Shown piece after piece: positions 25,652 through 34,174 of a DNA stretch of 59,549 nucleotides. Under the pieces are notes generated by a model, which did no database searches, had not been told where the DNA came from, and saw nothing but the letters and a program-made list of their open reading frames with translations. Made by a program: the position numbers and the translations under genes. Position 1 is the first letter of the stretch, and every line of letters begins with the position of its first letter. Source of the stretch: Sedimenticola sp. (GTDB taxonomy: Bacteria; Pseudomonadota; Gammaproteobacteria; Chromatiales; Chromatiaceae); contig JALSRN010000038.1 of NCBI GenBank assembly GCA_026984735.1, forward strand, positions 1 to 59,549, read 5' to 3'.

Positions 25652-26170
25652 ATGTCCCAGCAAAATCAATTTGTACCTTTGGAGATCGCCGTTCTCACCG
25701 TATCGGACAGTCGTACCCTGGAGACCGACAAGTCCGGCCAGGTTCTTGTAGATCTGCTGGAAGGCGATGGGCACAGACTGGCGGACCGACAGATCGTGCC
25801 TGACGACATCTATCAGATCCGAGCCAGAGTCTCTCACTGGATCGCGGATCCGGCGGTTCAGGCAGTGATCACCACCGGTGGCACGGGATTCACTGGCAGG
25901 GACGGAACGCCGGAGGCGGTCAGGCCTCTGTTGGACAAGGTAATGGACGGTTTCGGCGAGCTCTTTCGGGCGCTCTCGTACGAGGATATCGGCACCTCCA
26001 CCATGCAGTCCAGGGCGCTCGCCGGCGTGGCGAATGGCACCTTCGTCTTCTGCCTGCCGGGGTCGACGGGTGCGTGCAGGGATGGCTGGAACAAGCTGCT
26101 CTCGCCCCAGCTCGATTACCGCACTCGCCCTTGCAACTTGGTGGAAGTGATGCCCCGGCTGAAAGAATGA
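25652..26170 (+). CDS. moaB: Molybdenum cofactor biosynthesis protein B
   Basis: A molybdopterin-binding (MogA/MoaB-fold) protein that adenylylates molybdopterin for molybdenum insertion. The 172-residue length and N-terminus match MoaB ([23 protein letters not shown]). The substrate-binding signature [17 protein letters not shown] is near residues 74-90, and the C-terminal [14 protein letters not shown] is conserved. ATG 25652 follows CCGGAGA. It is a single-gene unit in this region, with no other moa/moe gene nearby. Confidence 0.95.
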   Translation: MSQQNQFVPLEIAVLTVSDSRTLETDKSGQVLVDLLEGDGHRLADRQIVPDDIYQIRARVSHWIADPAVQAVITTGGTGFTGRDGTPEAVRPLLDKVMDGFGELFRALSYEDIGTSTMQSRALAGVANGTFVFCLPGSTGACRDGWNKLLSPQLDYRTRPCNLVEVMPRLKE

Positions 26171-26459
26171 CTCTGCGTGGCATGCTCAGAGAGGTGAGGA
26201 TACAGCTACCGTATCGAAGAAGTGCAAGTTACTGAAAATCCAAGGGTCGGTACGTCGCGTTTTCTTTGTCCTGGAAAAGGCGTGGGGTTGGACAGGGCCG
26301 TTGGCGGCCGCCTTCCTCCTCATGCTACACTCCAATGCAGCTTAAGATGCTGTATGGATGGCCGCCGGTAAGTGAGTGTATGCGCTGCTTCCCGGTCGAG
26401 AGACATGTCCCCGGCGGGGAGTCGGGGCACCGTTCGAAGCTCAGAGGGAGGAACTCTCA
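26171..26459. other. 289-bp leader of the exopolysaccharide locus
   Basis: Probably contains the promoter of the long downstream locus. TG-C-TACACT (extended -10, TACACT at 26326-26331) lies 128 bp before the first start, with TTGGCG 19 nt upstream. The untranslated leader that results includes a CCCCGGCGGGG hairpin near 26411 and a strong GGGAGGAA ribosome-binding site. No credible sigma-54 site (GG-N10-GC) was found. Confidence 0.45.
26301..26331 (+). promoter_or_regulatory. Possible promoter of the exopolysaccharide locus
   Basis: TTGGCG (26301-26306), 19-nt spacer, then TACACT (26326-26331) with a TG extended -10. The spacing is long, but the extended -10 may compensate. It is the best sigma-70-like candidate in the leader. 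Confidence 0.4.
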
Positions 26460-27101
26460 GTGAAGAAGTCGTGGTATCGGTCCAGCAAACTCTGGCTGGT
26501 GTTTTCCATTTTCGCTGCACTGCTCTTGCCGGGGTGCTCCACCTCGACGTCACCGCATCCTCCGATCAGTCAGGAGCAGATTCGGCCGCAGCAGGAGTAC
26601 GATTACCTGATCGGCCCGGGCGATATGGTGGAAGTTTTCGTGTGGAGCAATCCTGAACTCACCGTGACCGTGCCCGTTCGGCCGGACGGCAAGATCACCA
26701 CCCGACTGGTGGAAGACATCGAAGCGAGCGGCAAGACGCCCACTCAGTTGGCCAGGGACATCGAAAAGGCTTACTCCGAGTATGTCAAGAATGCGGTGGT
26801 GAGCGTCATCGTCAACGGTTTCGTTGGCGTTCCTTATCAGCAGGTTCGGGTGGTAGGCGAGGCGGCCAAGCCGTTGAGCGTTCCCTTCCGCAAGCATATG
26901 ACCCTCCTTGACCTGATGATCGAGGTGGGCGGGCTCACCGACTATGCCGATGGCAACAAGGCCGTCCTCATCCGGAACTTCAAAGGCAAGCAGAAGACCT
27001 TCTCCGTGCGGTTGGACGATCTCGTGCGGAAAGGTGACATCTCTGCCAACGTTCCGCTTTGGCCCGGCGACATCATCATCATTCCCGAATCGTGGTTCTG
27101 A
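26460..27101 (+). CDS. Polysaccharide export outer-membrane lipoprotein (Wza/EpsA-type, XrtA-associated)
   Basis: Forms the outer-membrane export channel of an exopolysaccharide pathway. The 213-residue product has a lipoprotein signal ending LLLPGC (Cys at about 32). A polysaccharide export (PES) domain follows, starting YDYLIGPGDMVEVFVWSNPEL, then SLBB-like repeats (YQQVRVVGEAAKPLSVPF; MTLLDLMIEVGGLTDYA; VPLWPGDIIIIPESWF). The size and the FWPGD-type ending fit the exosortase-A-associated subgroup. GTG 26460 follows GGGAGGAACTCTCA; the upstream in-frame ATG 26376 would bury the signal peptide. First gene of the exopolysaccharide locus. Confidence 0.93.
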   Translation: MKKSWYRSSKLWLVFSIFAALLLPGCSTSTSPHPPISQEQIRPQQEYDYLIGPGDMVEVFVWSNPELTVTVPVRPDGKITTRLVEDIEASGKTPTQLARDIEKAYSEYVKNAVVSVIVNGFVGVPYQQVRVVGEAAKPLSVPFRKHMTLLDLMIEVGGLTDYADGNKAVLIRNFKGKQKTFSVRLDDLVRKGDISANVPLWPGDIIIIPESWF

Positions 27102-27152
27102 GGCGGCCTGTGGACTCCGCCGTTCCTTGCAAGCATTAAGGTGGACTGAGCC

Positions 27153-28745
27153 ATGCAGGAATTGCTCGCCCAGATTACAGAATATGCCTTGGGAATCTGG
27201 CGTCACCGCTGGGTGGCGCTGGCCTCGGCGTGGGTTTTTTCCATCGCCGGTTGGCTCTGGGTGGCCCAGATACCCGAAGAGTACTTGGCCAGCGCCCGAG
27301 TCTACGTCGATACCAACCGGGTGCTGAAACCGTTGTTACGTGGGCTTACGGTGGAGCCCAACACCAAACAACGAATAGAGGTGCTCAGTCGCACCATGTT
27401 GAGCCGGCCCAATCTCGAAAAGCTGATGCGCATGACCGACATGGACCTCGACGTCACCGATGCCCGCCAGAAGGAGGAGCTGTTAAGAGATCTCTGGGAG
27501 AATATCCGCATCAGGGCAGACCGCCGCAACCCTTCTCTTTACACCATCTCTTTTCAGCATCCGGACCGGAAGACGGCGAAGCTGATGGTGCAGTCGCTGC
27601 TCTCTGTTTTCGTGGAGGGTACCCTGGGCGAGAAGCGTGAAGAGACGGTGGGGGCACGGGAATTTCTCGAACAACAGATCGCGGACTATGAGCGACGGCT
27701 CACCGAGGCGGAAACACGTTTGGTGAAATTCCGCCAGAAGCACATCGACGATCTCACCGGCGATGTGGATACCTACTATGACCGGCTCCAGCAGGCAAAA
27801 GGGCAAGCCAAGATGGCTCAGCTTCAGCTTGAGGAGATGGAGAACCGGCGCAAGGAACTGCAGCGTCAGCTCGAAGATGAGGAGGGCGATTCCGACTCTC
27901 TTCTGGGCGATCTTGCCGAGGAAGATTCGGGGAGCGGCGCCGTGACCACCAGTGTGGACTCACGGATCGAATCACTGCAGACCAAGCTCGACACTCTGCT
28001 GCTCAAATATACCGAAAAACACCCGGAGGTGGTTCAACTTAGGGCCATGCTGAAAGAGTTGAAGGCGAAGCGTGCGCGCGAGCTCAAGAAACTTGCGAAG
28101 GCCAAGAAGCCGTCTGCGGAGTTGCAGGAGAACCCTATTTATCAACAGGTGCGCGCCATGCTGGCGGAGACCGAAGCACGGATCGCCGAGCTGAAGACTC
28201 GCAGTGAGGCCTACGCCAAGCAGGTGAAACTGCTGGAGGGCAAGCTGGAAAGCATTCCAAAGGTGCAGGCGCAGCTCAAGCAGTTGAACCGGGATTACAA
28301 AGTGCTTTCCGAACGTTATCGGAAACTCATCGAGCGTCGAGAATCGGTGTATATCTCCGGTGAGGTGGAGAAGCGTGCCGAAAACGTGAAATTCAAGGTG
28401 ATCGATCCTCCTTTCGTGCCACTTGAGCCCACCGAGCCCAACAAACTGCTGCTCAATGCGGCGGTGTTCGTCGGTGCCCTCTTTGGAGGAGGCGGCATTG
28501 CACTCCTGCTGAGTCTGCTTCGGCCTGTGTTCATGGATCCCCGTTCGCTGGCTAGGGTCACGGGGCTTCCTGTGTTGGGGATTGTATCGTTATTGGAGAC
28601 ACCGGAATACAAGCACCGACAGCGGATGCAGCAGTTGGCTTTCGGAATCCTGTTGCTGATCTGGATTGGCGCTTTCGTTGGAGTCAATCTTTTGCAAGGC
28701 GTGACCTTGGAATCTGTCAGGGCCGTGTTCCCATGGGAGGGGTGA
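27153..28745 (+). CDS. XrtA-associated polysaccharide chain-length determinant (Wzz/GNVR type)
   Basis: An inner-membrane polysaccharide co-polymerase that sets chain length and works with the tyrosine kinase encoded next. The 530-residue protein has two terminal membrane helices (about 20-38 and 433-460, plus another near 495-512). Between them is a long periplasmic coiled coil, about residues 170-400, rich in Glu, Lys and Leu. The Wzz N-terminal domain has YLASARVYVDTNRVLKPLLRG. The Pro-rich motif near the second helix is IDPPFVPLEPTEPNKLLL. The kinase gene begins 4 bp after its stop, so the pair is coupled. Confidence 0.93.
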   Translation: MQELLAQITEYALGIWRHRWVALASAWVFSIAGWLWVAQIPEEYLASARVYVDTNRVLKPLLRGLTVEPNTKQRIEVLSRTMLSRPNLEKLMRMTDMDLDVTDARQKEELLRDLWENIRIRADRRNPSLYTISFQHPDRKTAKLMVQSLLSVFVEGTLGEKREETVGAREFLEQQIADYERRLTEAETRLVKFRQKHIDDLTGDVDTYYDRLQQAKGQAKMAQLQLEEMENRRKELQRQLEDEEGDSDSLLGDLAEEDSGSGAVTTSVDSRIESLQTKLDTLLLKYTEKHPEVVQLRAMLKELKAKRARELKKLAKAKKPSAELQENPIYQQVRAMLAETEARIAELKTRSEAYAKQVKLLEGKLESIPKVQAQLKQLNRDYKVLSERYRKLIERRESVYISGEVEKRAENVKFKVIDPPFVPLEPTEPNKLLLNAAVFVGALFGGGGIALLLSLLRPVFMDPRSLARVTGLPVLGIVSLLETPEYKHRQRMQQLAFGILLLIWIGAFVGVNLLQGVTLESVRAVFPWEG

Positions 28746-28749
28746 TGAA

Positions 28750-29682
28750 ATGAGCATCATCGAAAAGGCGGTAGGTAAACTTGAACGAGAAAACGGTGCT
28801 CGCCCGGAAGGAAAAGAAGGGAAAGAGGTTGCGGAAAGCTTGGTGGCGCGCGATGAACAGGCCGCCCCCATAGAGCCACCAAAAACAACGGAGGATTTTC
28901 CCTCCGCTAACCCTCAATATGTGGAACTGCCGCTGGAGAAACTGGCTGAGATAGGCATGATCACGCCGGACAAGCCGCGCAGCCAGATCGCCGAAGAGTT
29001 TCGCATCATCAAGCGCCCGCTGCTCCAGAACCTCGCGGGAGACGGGGCAGCGGTGGCGGAGAACATCAATCTCATCATGGTCACCAGTGCACTGGCGGGA
29101 GAAGGAAAGACCTTTTCCGCCATCAACCTTGCTATCAGCATGGCCATGGAGCAAGACAAGACCGTTCTTTTCGTAGATGCGGATGTCTCCAAAGCGACTG
29201 CGGCGACTCTATTGGGGCTTTCCAGCAAGCGACCAGGACTTATCGACCTGTTGGAGGATCCTGCCATAGAGATGCGGGATGTGATGCTGCACACCAACAT
29301 TCCCAATCTTCGCATTCTCACGGCGGGACGGTTGCACGACAGGGCGACTGAATTGCTTGCCAGTGAGGCTATGCACCGGCTGATGCTCGATCTCTCGCGG
29401 CGTTATCCTGACCGTGTCATCGTTTTCGATTCACCACCTTTGTTGCAAAGCACCGAAGCCGTGGTGTTGGCTAACCTGATGGGGCAGGTGGTTTTCATTG
29501 TTGCTGCGGAGCAGACTGGCCAGGGAGCAGTATTGGAGGCAGTCCACCTTCTCAAAAAGGAGCAAGTTGTCGGCATGGTGTTGAACAAGAGCAAACGGAG
29601 GATCTCCACTGGATACGGATATGGCTATGGCTACGGCTATGGATATGGCAATACAAGAGTCGAGCCGGCGGAAGCCGGATGA
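28750..29682 (+). CDS. XrtA-associated tyrosine autokinase (BY-kinase)
   Basis: A cytoplasmic bacterial tyrosine kinase that controls polysaccharide assembly with the Wzz-type partner. The 310-residue protein has Walker A SALAGEGKT near residue 117, Walker A' VLFVDADVS near 139 and Walker B VIVFDSPP near 224. The C-terminus carries the tyrosine cluster GYGYGYGYGYGYGN (six Gly-Tyr pairs at about 288-299), the usual autophosphorylation site. The cluster is written by six GGN-TAY hexamers in a row at 29611-29646. The separate Wzz and kinase genes match the proteobacterial XrtA arrangement more than fused Wzc. Confidence 0.95.
   Translation: MSIIEKAVGKLERENGARPEGKEGKEVAESLVARDEQAAPIEPPKTTEDFPSANPQYVELPLEKLAEIGMITPDKPRSQIAEEFRIIKRPLLQNLAGDGAAVAENINLIMVTSALAGEGKTFSAINLAISMAMEQDKTVLFVDADVSKATAATLLGLSSKRPGLIDLLEDPAIEMRDVMLHTNIPNLRILTAGRLHDRATELLASEAMHRLMLDLSRRYPDRVIVFDSPPLLQSTEAVVLANLMGQVVFIVAAEQTGQGAVLEAVHLLKKEQVVGMVLNKSKRRISTGYGYGYGYGYGYGNTRVEPAEAG
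29611..29646 (+). repeat. GGN-TAY hexamer repeat encoding the Tyr cluster
   Basis: Six consecutive 6-bp units, GGATAC GGATAT GGC... style, each coding Gly-Tyr. Third bases vary between units, which suggests selection on the protein as much as slippage. Length change would alter the number of phosphorylatable tyrosines without shifting the frame. Confidence 0.85.
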
Positions 29683-29698
29683 CAGGCGGCCATTGAAG

Positions 29699-31156
29699 AT
29701 GAGCTGGCGTTTCCGCGGGAGAGTCGCGGCTGGCTTTTTGATCTGTTCTCTTTTCATGCCGGCTCAGGCGGCGAAGTGGGATTTGAAGGAGAACGTTACG
29801 CTCAGCGAGGCCTATACCGACAATGTCTATCTATCCGAAACCAACCCGGAAAGTTCATGGGCCACCATCATTAGTCCCAATGTTATCCTTTCGGGGAAAG
29901 GTCGAAAAATGTCCTTGGAGCTCGTCGGAGCTTTCCAATTCATTTCCAATGCCGAAAAAAAATTCTATCCTCGCCTGCGTGGACAGCTGAATTCCGAGCT
30001 CTATGAGCGGCGATTGTTCCTTTCGGCGTGGATATATGCAGACCAGGAAGCTATCGATCCTTTGAAGGCATCGGGCTCGCCAATCAACCGAACCGGAAAT
30101 CTCACCACCACCTATGCTATCGGCATCAACCCTTACTGGGTGGAACATTTTGGAGATCTAGCTGATCTCCGGGCAGATTACGAATATAGCCATCGCTTTT
30201 ACACCACAGGATCCCTGGGGGATGAAAATCGCAACAACTTTTTCCTGAAAATCAATGACGGCCGACGGTTCAGCGTGAGCAACTGGGGCTTGGACGCTTC
30301 CTACAAGAAAACCACATACCAAAAAGACAGCAGCGCGGATACTGTTTTCAAGTCTCTCGATTTGCGGTTGGGTTACGACGTCACTCGGTCGCTCTCTCCC
30401 TATGTGACCTTCGGGCGTGAATGGAACACCTACAACACCAGCCAGGCGCGGCGAGGCGGAAACAAATGGCTGGTGGGTGCCATCTGGTCGCCTAATCCGC
30501 GATTGCGCCTCAACCTGGGATATGGCTACCGCTTCTTCGGTCACTATCCTTTCGTGGATTTGCGGTATCGCCGTCGCCGGAGCGTGCTTTCCTTGAACTA
30601 CAGGCGTGATCTGGAATCGGGTTATGTGCCCCTCGAGTTCCAGTCGTTTTTGGCCACGACCAACCCGTTGGGCAATCCGGTAAATCCTTTTGGAGGTAAT
30701 CCAGGCGGTATTTCTGGCACCCAGGGCTTTAACAGCCTTGCGCGCATCGGTGCATTCGTGGACGAGCGGTTCACGGGCTCCTACCTGTTCCAGGGGAGGC
30801 GGACTACTTTCGGTATCAATGGGAGGTATTCCGACAAGGACTACCAGCTACAGCCCAAACGGATCATCGAGTGGCAGTTGGGCATGAACGTAGTGAGGAA
30901 TGTCTCGCGGAACATCATCGTGGACGCCTGGACGCGTTGGGATCGCATCGAGGATGAAACGGATTTTCAGGCCGATACCTGGTATCTTGGCTTAGGGATC
31001 ACCCGCCAGCTGGGTACCTATACCCATCTGCGTCTCGGTTATATCTACTCCAATCGCGATTCCAACCGGATCAACGACAGCTATATCGAGAACCGCTTCG
31101 CCCTGATACTGAACACTTCCATGGTGAGGTTGGCAAAACAGGCCGGTTGGTACTGA
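29699..31156 (+). CDS. XrtA-system outer-membrane beta-barrel protein
   Basis: A 485-residue protein with a signal peptide (MSWRFRGRVAAGFLICSLFMPAQA) and a body of alternating beta strands ending in aromatic residues, typical of an outer-membrane barrel. Examples are LGYGYRFFGHYPFVDLRYRR and LRLGYIYSNRDSNR; the C-terminal residue is Tyr after GW. The start of the mature part, WDLKENVTLSEAYTDNVYLS, is like the PEP-CTERM-associated barrel family. It probably forms or assists the export pore. ATG 29699 is used; the in-frame start at 29621 lies inside the kinase gene and would add a poly-Met-Ala stretch. Confidence 0.87.
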   Translation: MSWRFRGRVAAGFLICSLFMPAQAAKWDLKENVTLSEAYTDNVYLSETNPESSWATIISPNVILSGKGRKMSLELVGAFQFISNAEKKFYPRLRGQLNSELYERRLFLSAWIYADQEAIDPLKASGSPINRTGNLTTTYAIGINPYWVEHFGDLADLRADYEYSHRFYTTGSLGDENRNNFFLKINDGRRFSVSNWGLDASYKKTTYQKDSSADTVFKSLDLRLGYDVTRSLSPYVTFGREWNTYNTSQARRGGNKWLVGAIWSPNPRLRLNLGYGYRFFGHYPFVDLRYRRRRSVLSLNYRRDLESGYVPLEFQSFLATTNPLGNPVNPFGGNPGGISGTQGFNSLARIGAFVDERFTGSYLFQGRRTTFGINGRYSDKDYQLQPKRIIEWQLGMNVVRNVSRNIIVDAWTRWDRIEDETDFQADTWYLGLGITRQLGTYTHLRLGYIYSNRDSNRINDSYIENRFALILNTSMVRLAKQAGWY

Positions 31157-31157
31157 A

Positions 31158-32270
31158 ATGCCTCCCGAAGTGCTGTGCGTAGTGGGGGCGCGCCCCAATT
31201 TCATGAAGATCGCGCCGGTGATGCGCGCTTTCGCGCGTCCTGAATGTCCTCTGACCGCTCGTCTGCTTCACACCGGCCAGCACTACGACGAGGCGATGAA
31301 GCACGCCTTTTTCGAGCAGCTCGCCATTCCCGAGCCGGAGGTTGATCTGGAAGTCGGTCCCGGCAGCCACGCGGTGCAGACCGCCGAGATCATGCTCCGC
31401 TTCGAGCCGGTGCTGGACGAACGCCCCCCCGCCGCCGTGCTGGTGGTGGGAGACGTGAACTCCACCATCGCCTGCGCCCTGGTGGCGGTGAAGAAGGGGA
31501 TTCCCGTGGTTCACGTGGAGGCGGGATTGCGCAGCGGCGACCGCACCATGCCGGAGGAGATCAACCGCATCCTCACGGACCAGATTTCCGACCGGCTTTT
31601 CACCACGGAGCGTTCCGCGGGGGAGAATCTGCGGCGCGAAGGGGTGAACGGCGACAAGATCCACTTCGTGGGCAACGTCATGATCGACACCCTCAAGTTC
31701 AATCTGCAGCGCGCGGTGCCGGCGGAGCGGACTTTGGCGCCCCTCATGGGCGAAGTGGACGATTTCGGCTTGCTCACCCTCCATCGCCCTTCCAACGTGG
31801 ACGATCCACAAGTGCTCCGGGGGCTGCTGGAGACCCTGGTCGAGCTCTCCCGCGAGCTTCCCCTGGTGTTTCCGGTGCACCCCCGCACCCGGCAAGCCAT
31901 CGAACGCGCGGGGCTCTTCGAACTGTTGCGCGCTGGTTCCATCCACACCACCGCTCCCCTGGGCTATCTGGAGATTCTCGGCCTGATGCGCCGGGCGCGG
32001 CTGGTGCTCACCGATTCGGGTGGCATCCAGGAGGAGACCACCGCTTTGGGAGTTCCCTGCATCACCCTTAGGGAGAGCACCGAACGGCCGATAACGGTGG
32101 AAGAGGGCACCAACACCATCACCGGGAGCGATCCGCGGCGCATCCGCAAGGCGTTTGGAGAGATCATGGAGTCAGGCGGCAAACAGGGAAGGATACCCGA
32201 TCTCTGGGATGGCCGCGCCGCCGAGCGCATCGTGGACCATCTATCCCACTGGCTGCAGCCTGGCAGTTGA
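31158..32270 (+). CDS. wecB: UDP-N-acetylglucosamine 2-epimerase (non-hydrolysing)
   Basis: Interconverts UDP-GlcNAc and UDP-ManNAc, supplying an amino sugar for the polysaccharide. The 370-residue protein has the family signatures: VVGARPNFMKIAPV near residue 7, HTGQHYDEAM near 40, VVGDVNSTIACALVA near 96, HVEAGLRSGD near 117 and TDSGGIQEETTALG near 288. The start is ATG 31158, one base after the upstream stop. Its presence suggests ManNAc or its uronate in the repeat unit. Confidence 0.95.
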   Translation: MPPEVLCVVGARPNFMKIAPVMRAFARPECPLTARLLHTGQHYDEAMKHAFFEQLAIPEPEVDLEVGPGSHAVQTAEIMLRFEPVLDERPPAAVLVVGDVNSTIACALVAVKKGIPVVHVEAGLRSGDRTMPEEINRILTDQISDRLFTTERSAGENLRREGVNGDKIHFVGNVMIDTLKFNLQRAVPAERTLAPLMGEVDDFGLLTLHRPSNVDDPQVLRGLLETLVELSRELPLVFPVHPRTRQAIERAGLFELLRAGSIHTTAPLGYLEILGLMRRARLVLTDSGGIQEETTALGVPCITLRESTERPITVEEGTNTITGSDPRRIRKAFGEIMESGGKQGRIPDLWDGRAAERIVDHLSHWLQPGS

Positions 32271-32286
32271 ACCGCGCGCAGGAAGC

Positions 32287-33123
32287 ATGATCACCAACGC
32301 CATGACCGTGGACGTGGAGGACTGGTTCCAGGTCTCCGCTTTCGAAACCCACATCGACCGGGATCGTTGGGAATCGTTGCCCTGCCGGGTGGAGGCCAAT
32401 GTGGAGCGCATCCTGGCCCTGTTCGACGAGACGGGTGTCCGCGCCACCTTCTTCACCCTGGGTTGGGTGGCGGAACGTTTTCCCGAACTGATCCGGCGGA
32501 TCGTGGCCCAAGGTCACGAATTGGCCAGCCATGGCTGGTCCCATGTGCGCGTGACGCAGCAGCAGCCGGAGAGTTTTCGCGAGGATGTGAGCCGGACCAA
32601 GGCGCTGCTCGAAGACCTGGGGGGAACGGAGGTGGTGGGCTACCGCGCCGCCAGCTACTCCATCGGCAAGGGGAATTTGTGGGCATGGGAGGTGCTCGCC
32701 GAGGTGGGCTACCGCTACAGCTCTTCGGTGGTGCCTGTCCGTCACGATCTCTACGGCATGCCAGACGCGCCTCGTTTCGCCTTCCCAGCGGTGGAGGAGA
32801 GACTGTTGGAAGTGCCGGTCACCACCTTTCCCGTCGGCGGCCGCAACGTCAACTTCGGCGGCGGCGGCTGGTTTCGGCTCTTTCCCTATGCGTTGACCCG
32901 CGCCGTCTTCCGCCGGGTGAACCGGAAGGAGGGGCGGCCTTGCATCTTCTATTTCCATCCCTGGGAGATCGATCCCGGCCAGCCCCGGGTGGAAGGGGTT
33001 GGGCCCCGCACCCGCTTTCGCCACTATCTCAATCTGGGTAGAACCGAAAAGCGGCTGCGCCGGCTGCTGGGCGATTTCCAGTGGGACCGTATGGACAGGA
33101 TCTTTCTTCAGGAGGCGGCATGA
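32287..33123 (+). CDS. XrtA-system polysaccharide deacetylase
   Basis: A NodB-homology carbohydrate esterase predicted to remove acetyl groups from an N-acetyl-sugar of the polymer or its precursor. The 278-residue protein opens with TVDVEDWFQVSAF, a motif typical of the exosortase-associated deacetylase group. The metal-binding motifs follow: HGWSHVRV near residue 95 (SHxxxH-like) and RAASYSIG near 120. A C-terminal YFHPWEIDP motif supplies the catalytic His. There is no signal peptide, so it may act in the cytoplasm. ATG 32287 fits the family N-terminus. It ends in a 4-bp ATGA overlap with the next gene. Confidence 0.92.
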   Translation: MITNAMTVDVEDWFQVSAFETHIDRDRWESLPCRVEANVERILALFDETGVRATFFTLGWVAERFPELIRRIVAQGHELASHGWSHVRVTQQQPESFREDVSRTKALLEDLGGTEVVGYRAASYSIGKGNLWAWEVLAEVGYRYSSSVVPVRHDLYGMPDAPRFAFPAVEERLLEVPVTTFPVGGRNVNFGGGGWFRLFPYALTRAVFRRVNRKEGRPCIFYFHPWEIDPGQPRVEGVGPRTRFRHYLNLGRTEKRLRRLLGDFQWDRMDRIFLQEAA

Positions 33124-34148
33124 CTCTCGCCGTGGAATCACTCCAGGCCGGCGACGAAGAGCGCTGGGACCGCTACGTTCTGGCCCACCCCCAAGGCACT
33201 TTCTTTCACCGCGCCGGCTGGAAGAGCGTGTTGGAAGAGGCTTTCGGTCATGCCACCCATTTTCTCCAGGCCCGGCGCGACGGCGAGATCGTGGGAGTGC
33301 TGCCTTTGGCGCAGGTGAAGAGCCTGCTCTTCGGCAACAGCCTCTCCTCCACCCCCTTCTGCGTCTACGGGGGCGTGGTGGCCGACGATGCGGAAGCGGA
33401 AACGGCGCTGCTCGATGCCGCCAGGAGCCTGGCGGAACGGCTGGGCGTTGACGCCCTGGAGCTGCGCAACCGCCGCGCACTGGAAGGGGAGTGGCTGGCC
33501 AAGGAGCTCTACGCCACTTTCCGCAAACCCATCTCGGCCGATCCGGAGGAGAACCTCAAGGCCATTCCCCGCAAGCAGCGGGCGATGGTCCGCAAGGGGA
33601 TCAAAGCGGGATTGGTGAGCGAGGAGGACGACGGCTGGGAGCGTCTCTATCGGGTCTATTCGGAGAGCGTGCGCAATCTGGGGACGCCGGTCTTTCCCCG
33701 CCGCTATTTCCGTATCCTGCGGAAGGTCTTCGGGAATCAGTGCCGGGTGCTGATGGTTCGCCACGGGGACGAGGACATCGCCGGTGTGATGAGTTTCTAT
33801 TTCCGAGACGAAGTGTTGCCCTATTACGGAGGCAGCCGCCCCGTGGCGCGCAGGCTCAAGGGCAACGACTTCATGTATTGGGAGCTGATGCGGCGTTCCG
33901 GCGAGGAAGGGATCCGCCTCTTCGACTACGGACGCAGCAAAAGGGGCACCGGCGCCTACAGCTTCAAGAAGAACTGGGGGTTCGAGCCCGAACCGCTCCA
34001 CTATCAATACCATTTGGTGAAGGCGAAGACCGTGCCCGAGGTCAATCCCATGAACCCCAAGTACCGGCTCTTCATCGAAGGGTGGAAGCGGTTGCCGTTG
34101 CCGGTGGCCAATTTTCTGGGGCCCTTCCTGGCGAGGAGCCTGGGCTGA
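33120..34148 (+). CDS. FemAB-like XrtA/PEP-CTERM-system protein
   Basis: A 342-residue member of the GNAT-related FemAB family that occurs in exosortase-A loci. N-terminal residues ERWDRYVLAHPQGTFFHRAGW and the later HYGG-like PYYGGSRPVARRLKGNDFMYWELMRR are diagnostic. FDYGRSKRGTGAYSFKKNWGFE is the conserved C-terminal block. FemAB enzymes transfer amino acids from tRNA to peptidoglycan precursors; here the acceptor may be a sugar of the exopolysaccharide, which is inference. It overlaps the deacetylase gene by 4 bp. Confidence 0.9.
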   Translation: MTLAVESLQAGDEERWDRYVLAHPQGTFFHRAGWKSVLEEAFGHATHFLQARRDGEIVGVLPLAQVKSLLFGNSLSSTPFCVYGGVVADDAEAETALLDAARSLAERLGVDALELRNRRALEGEWLAKELYATFRKPISADPEENLKAIPRKQRAMVRKGIKAGLVSEEDDGWERLYRVYSESVRNLGTPVFPRRYFRILRKVFGNQCRVLMVRHGDEDIAGVMSFYFRDEVLPYYGGSRPVARRLKGNDFMYWELMRRSGEEGIRLFDYGRSKRGTGAYSFKKNWGFEPEPLHYQYHLVKAKTVPEVNPMNPKYRLFIEGWKRLPLPVANFLGPFLARSLG

Positions 34149-34174
34149 AGGCCGTGGGCGTGCAGGGTCGAGCG

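Noticed and set aside
26281-26331. Sigma-54 promoter for the exopolysaccharide locus
   Set aside because: XrtA loci can be RpoN-controlled, but no GG-N10-GC arrangement is present; the nearest match has 11 or 12 bases.
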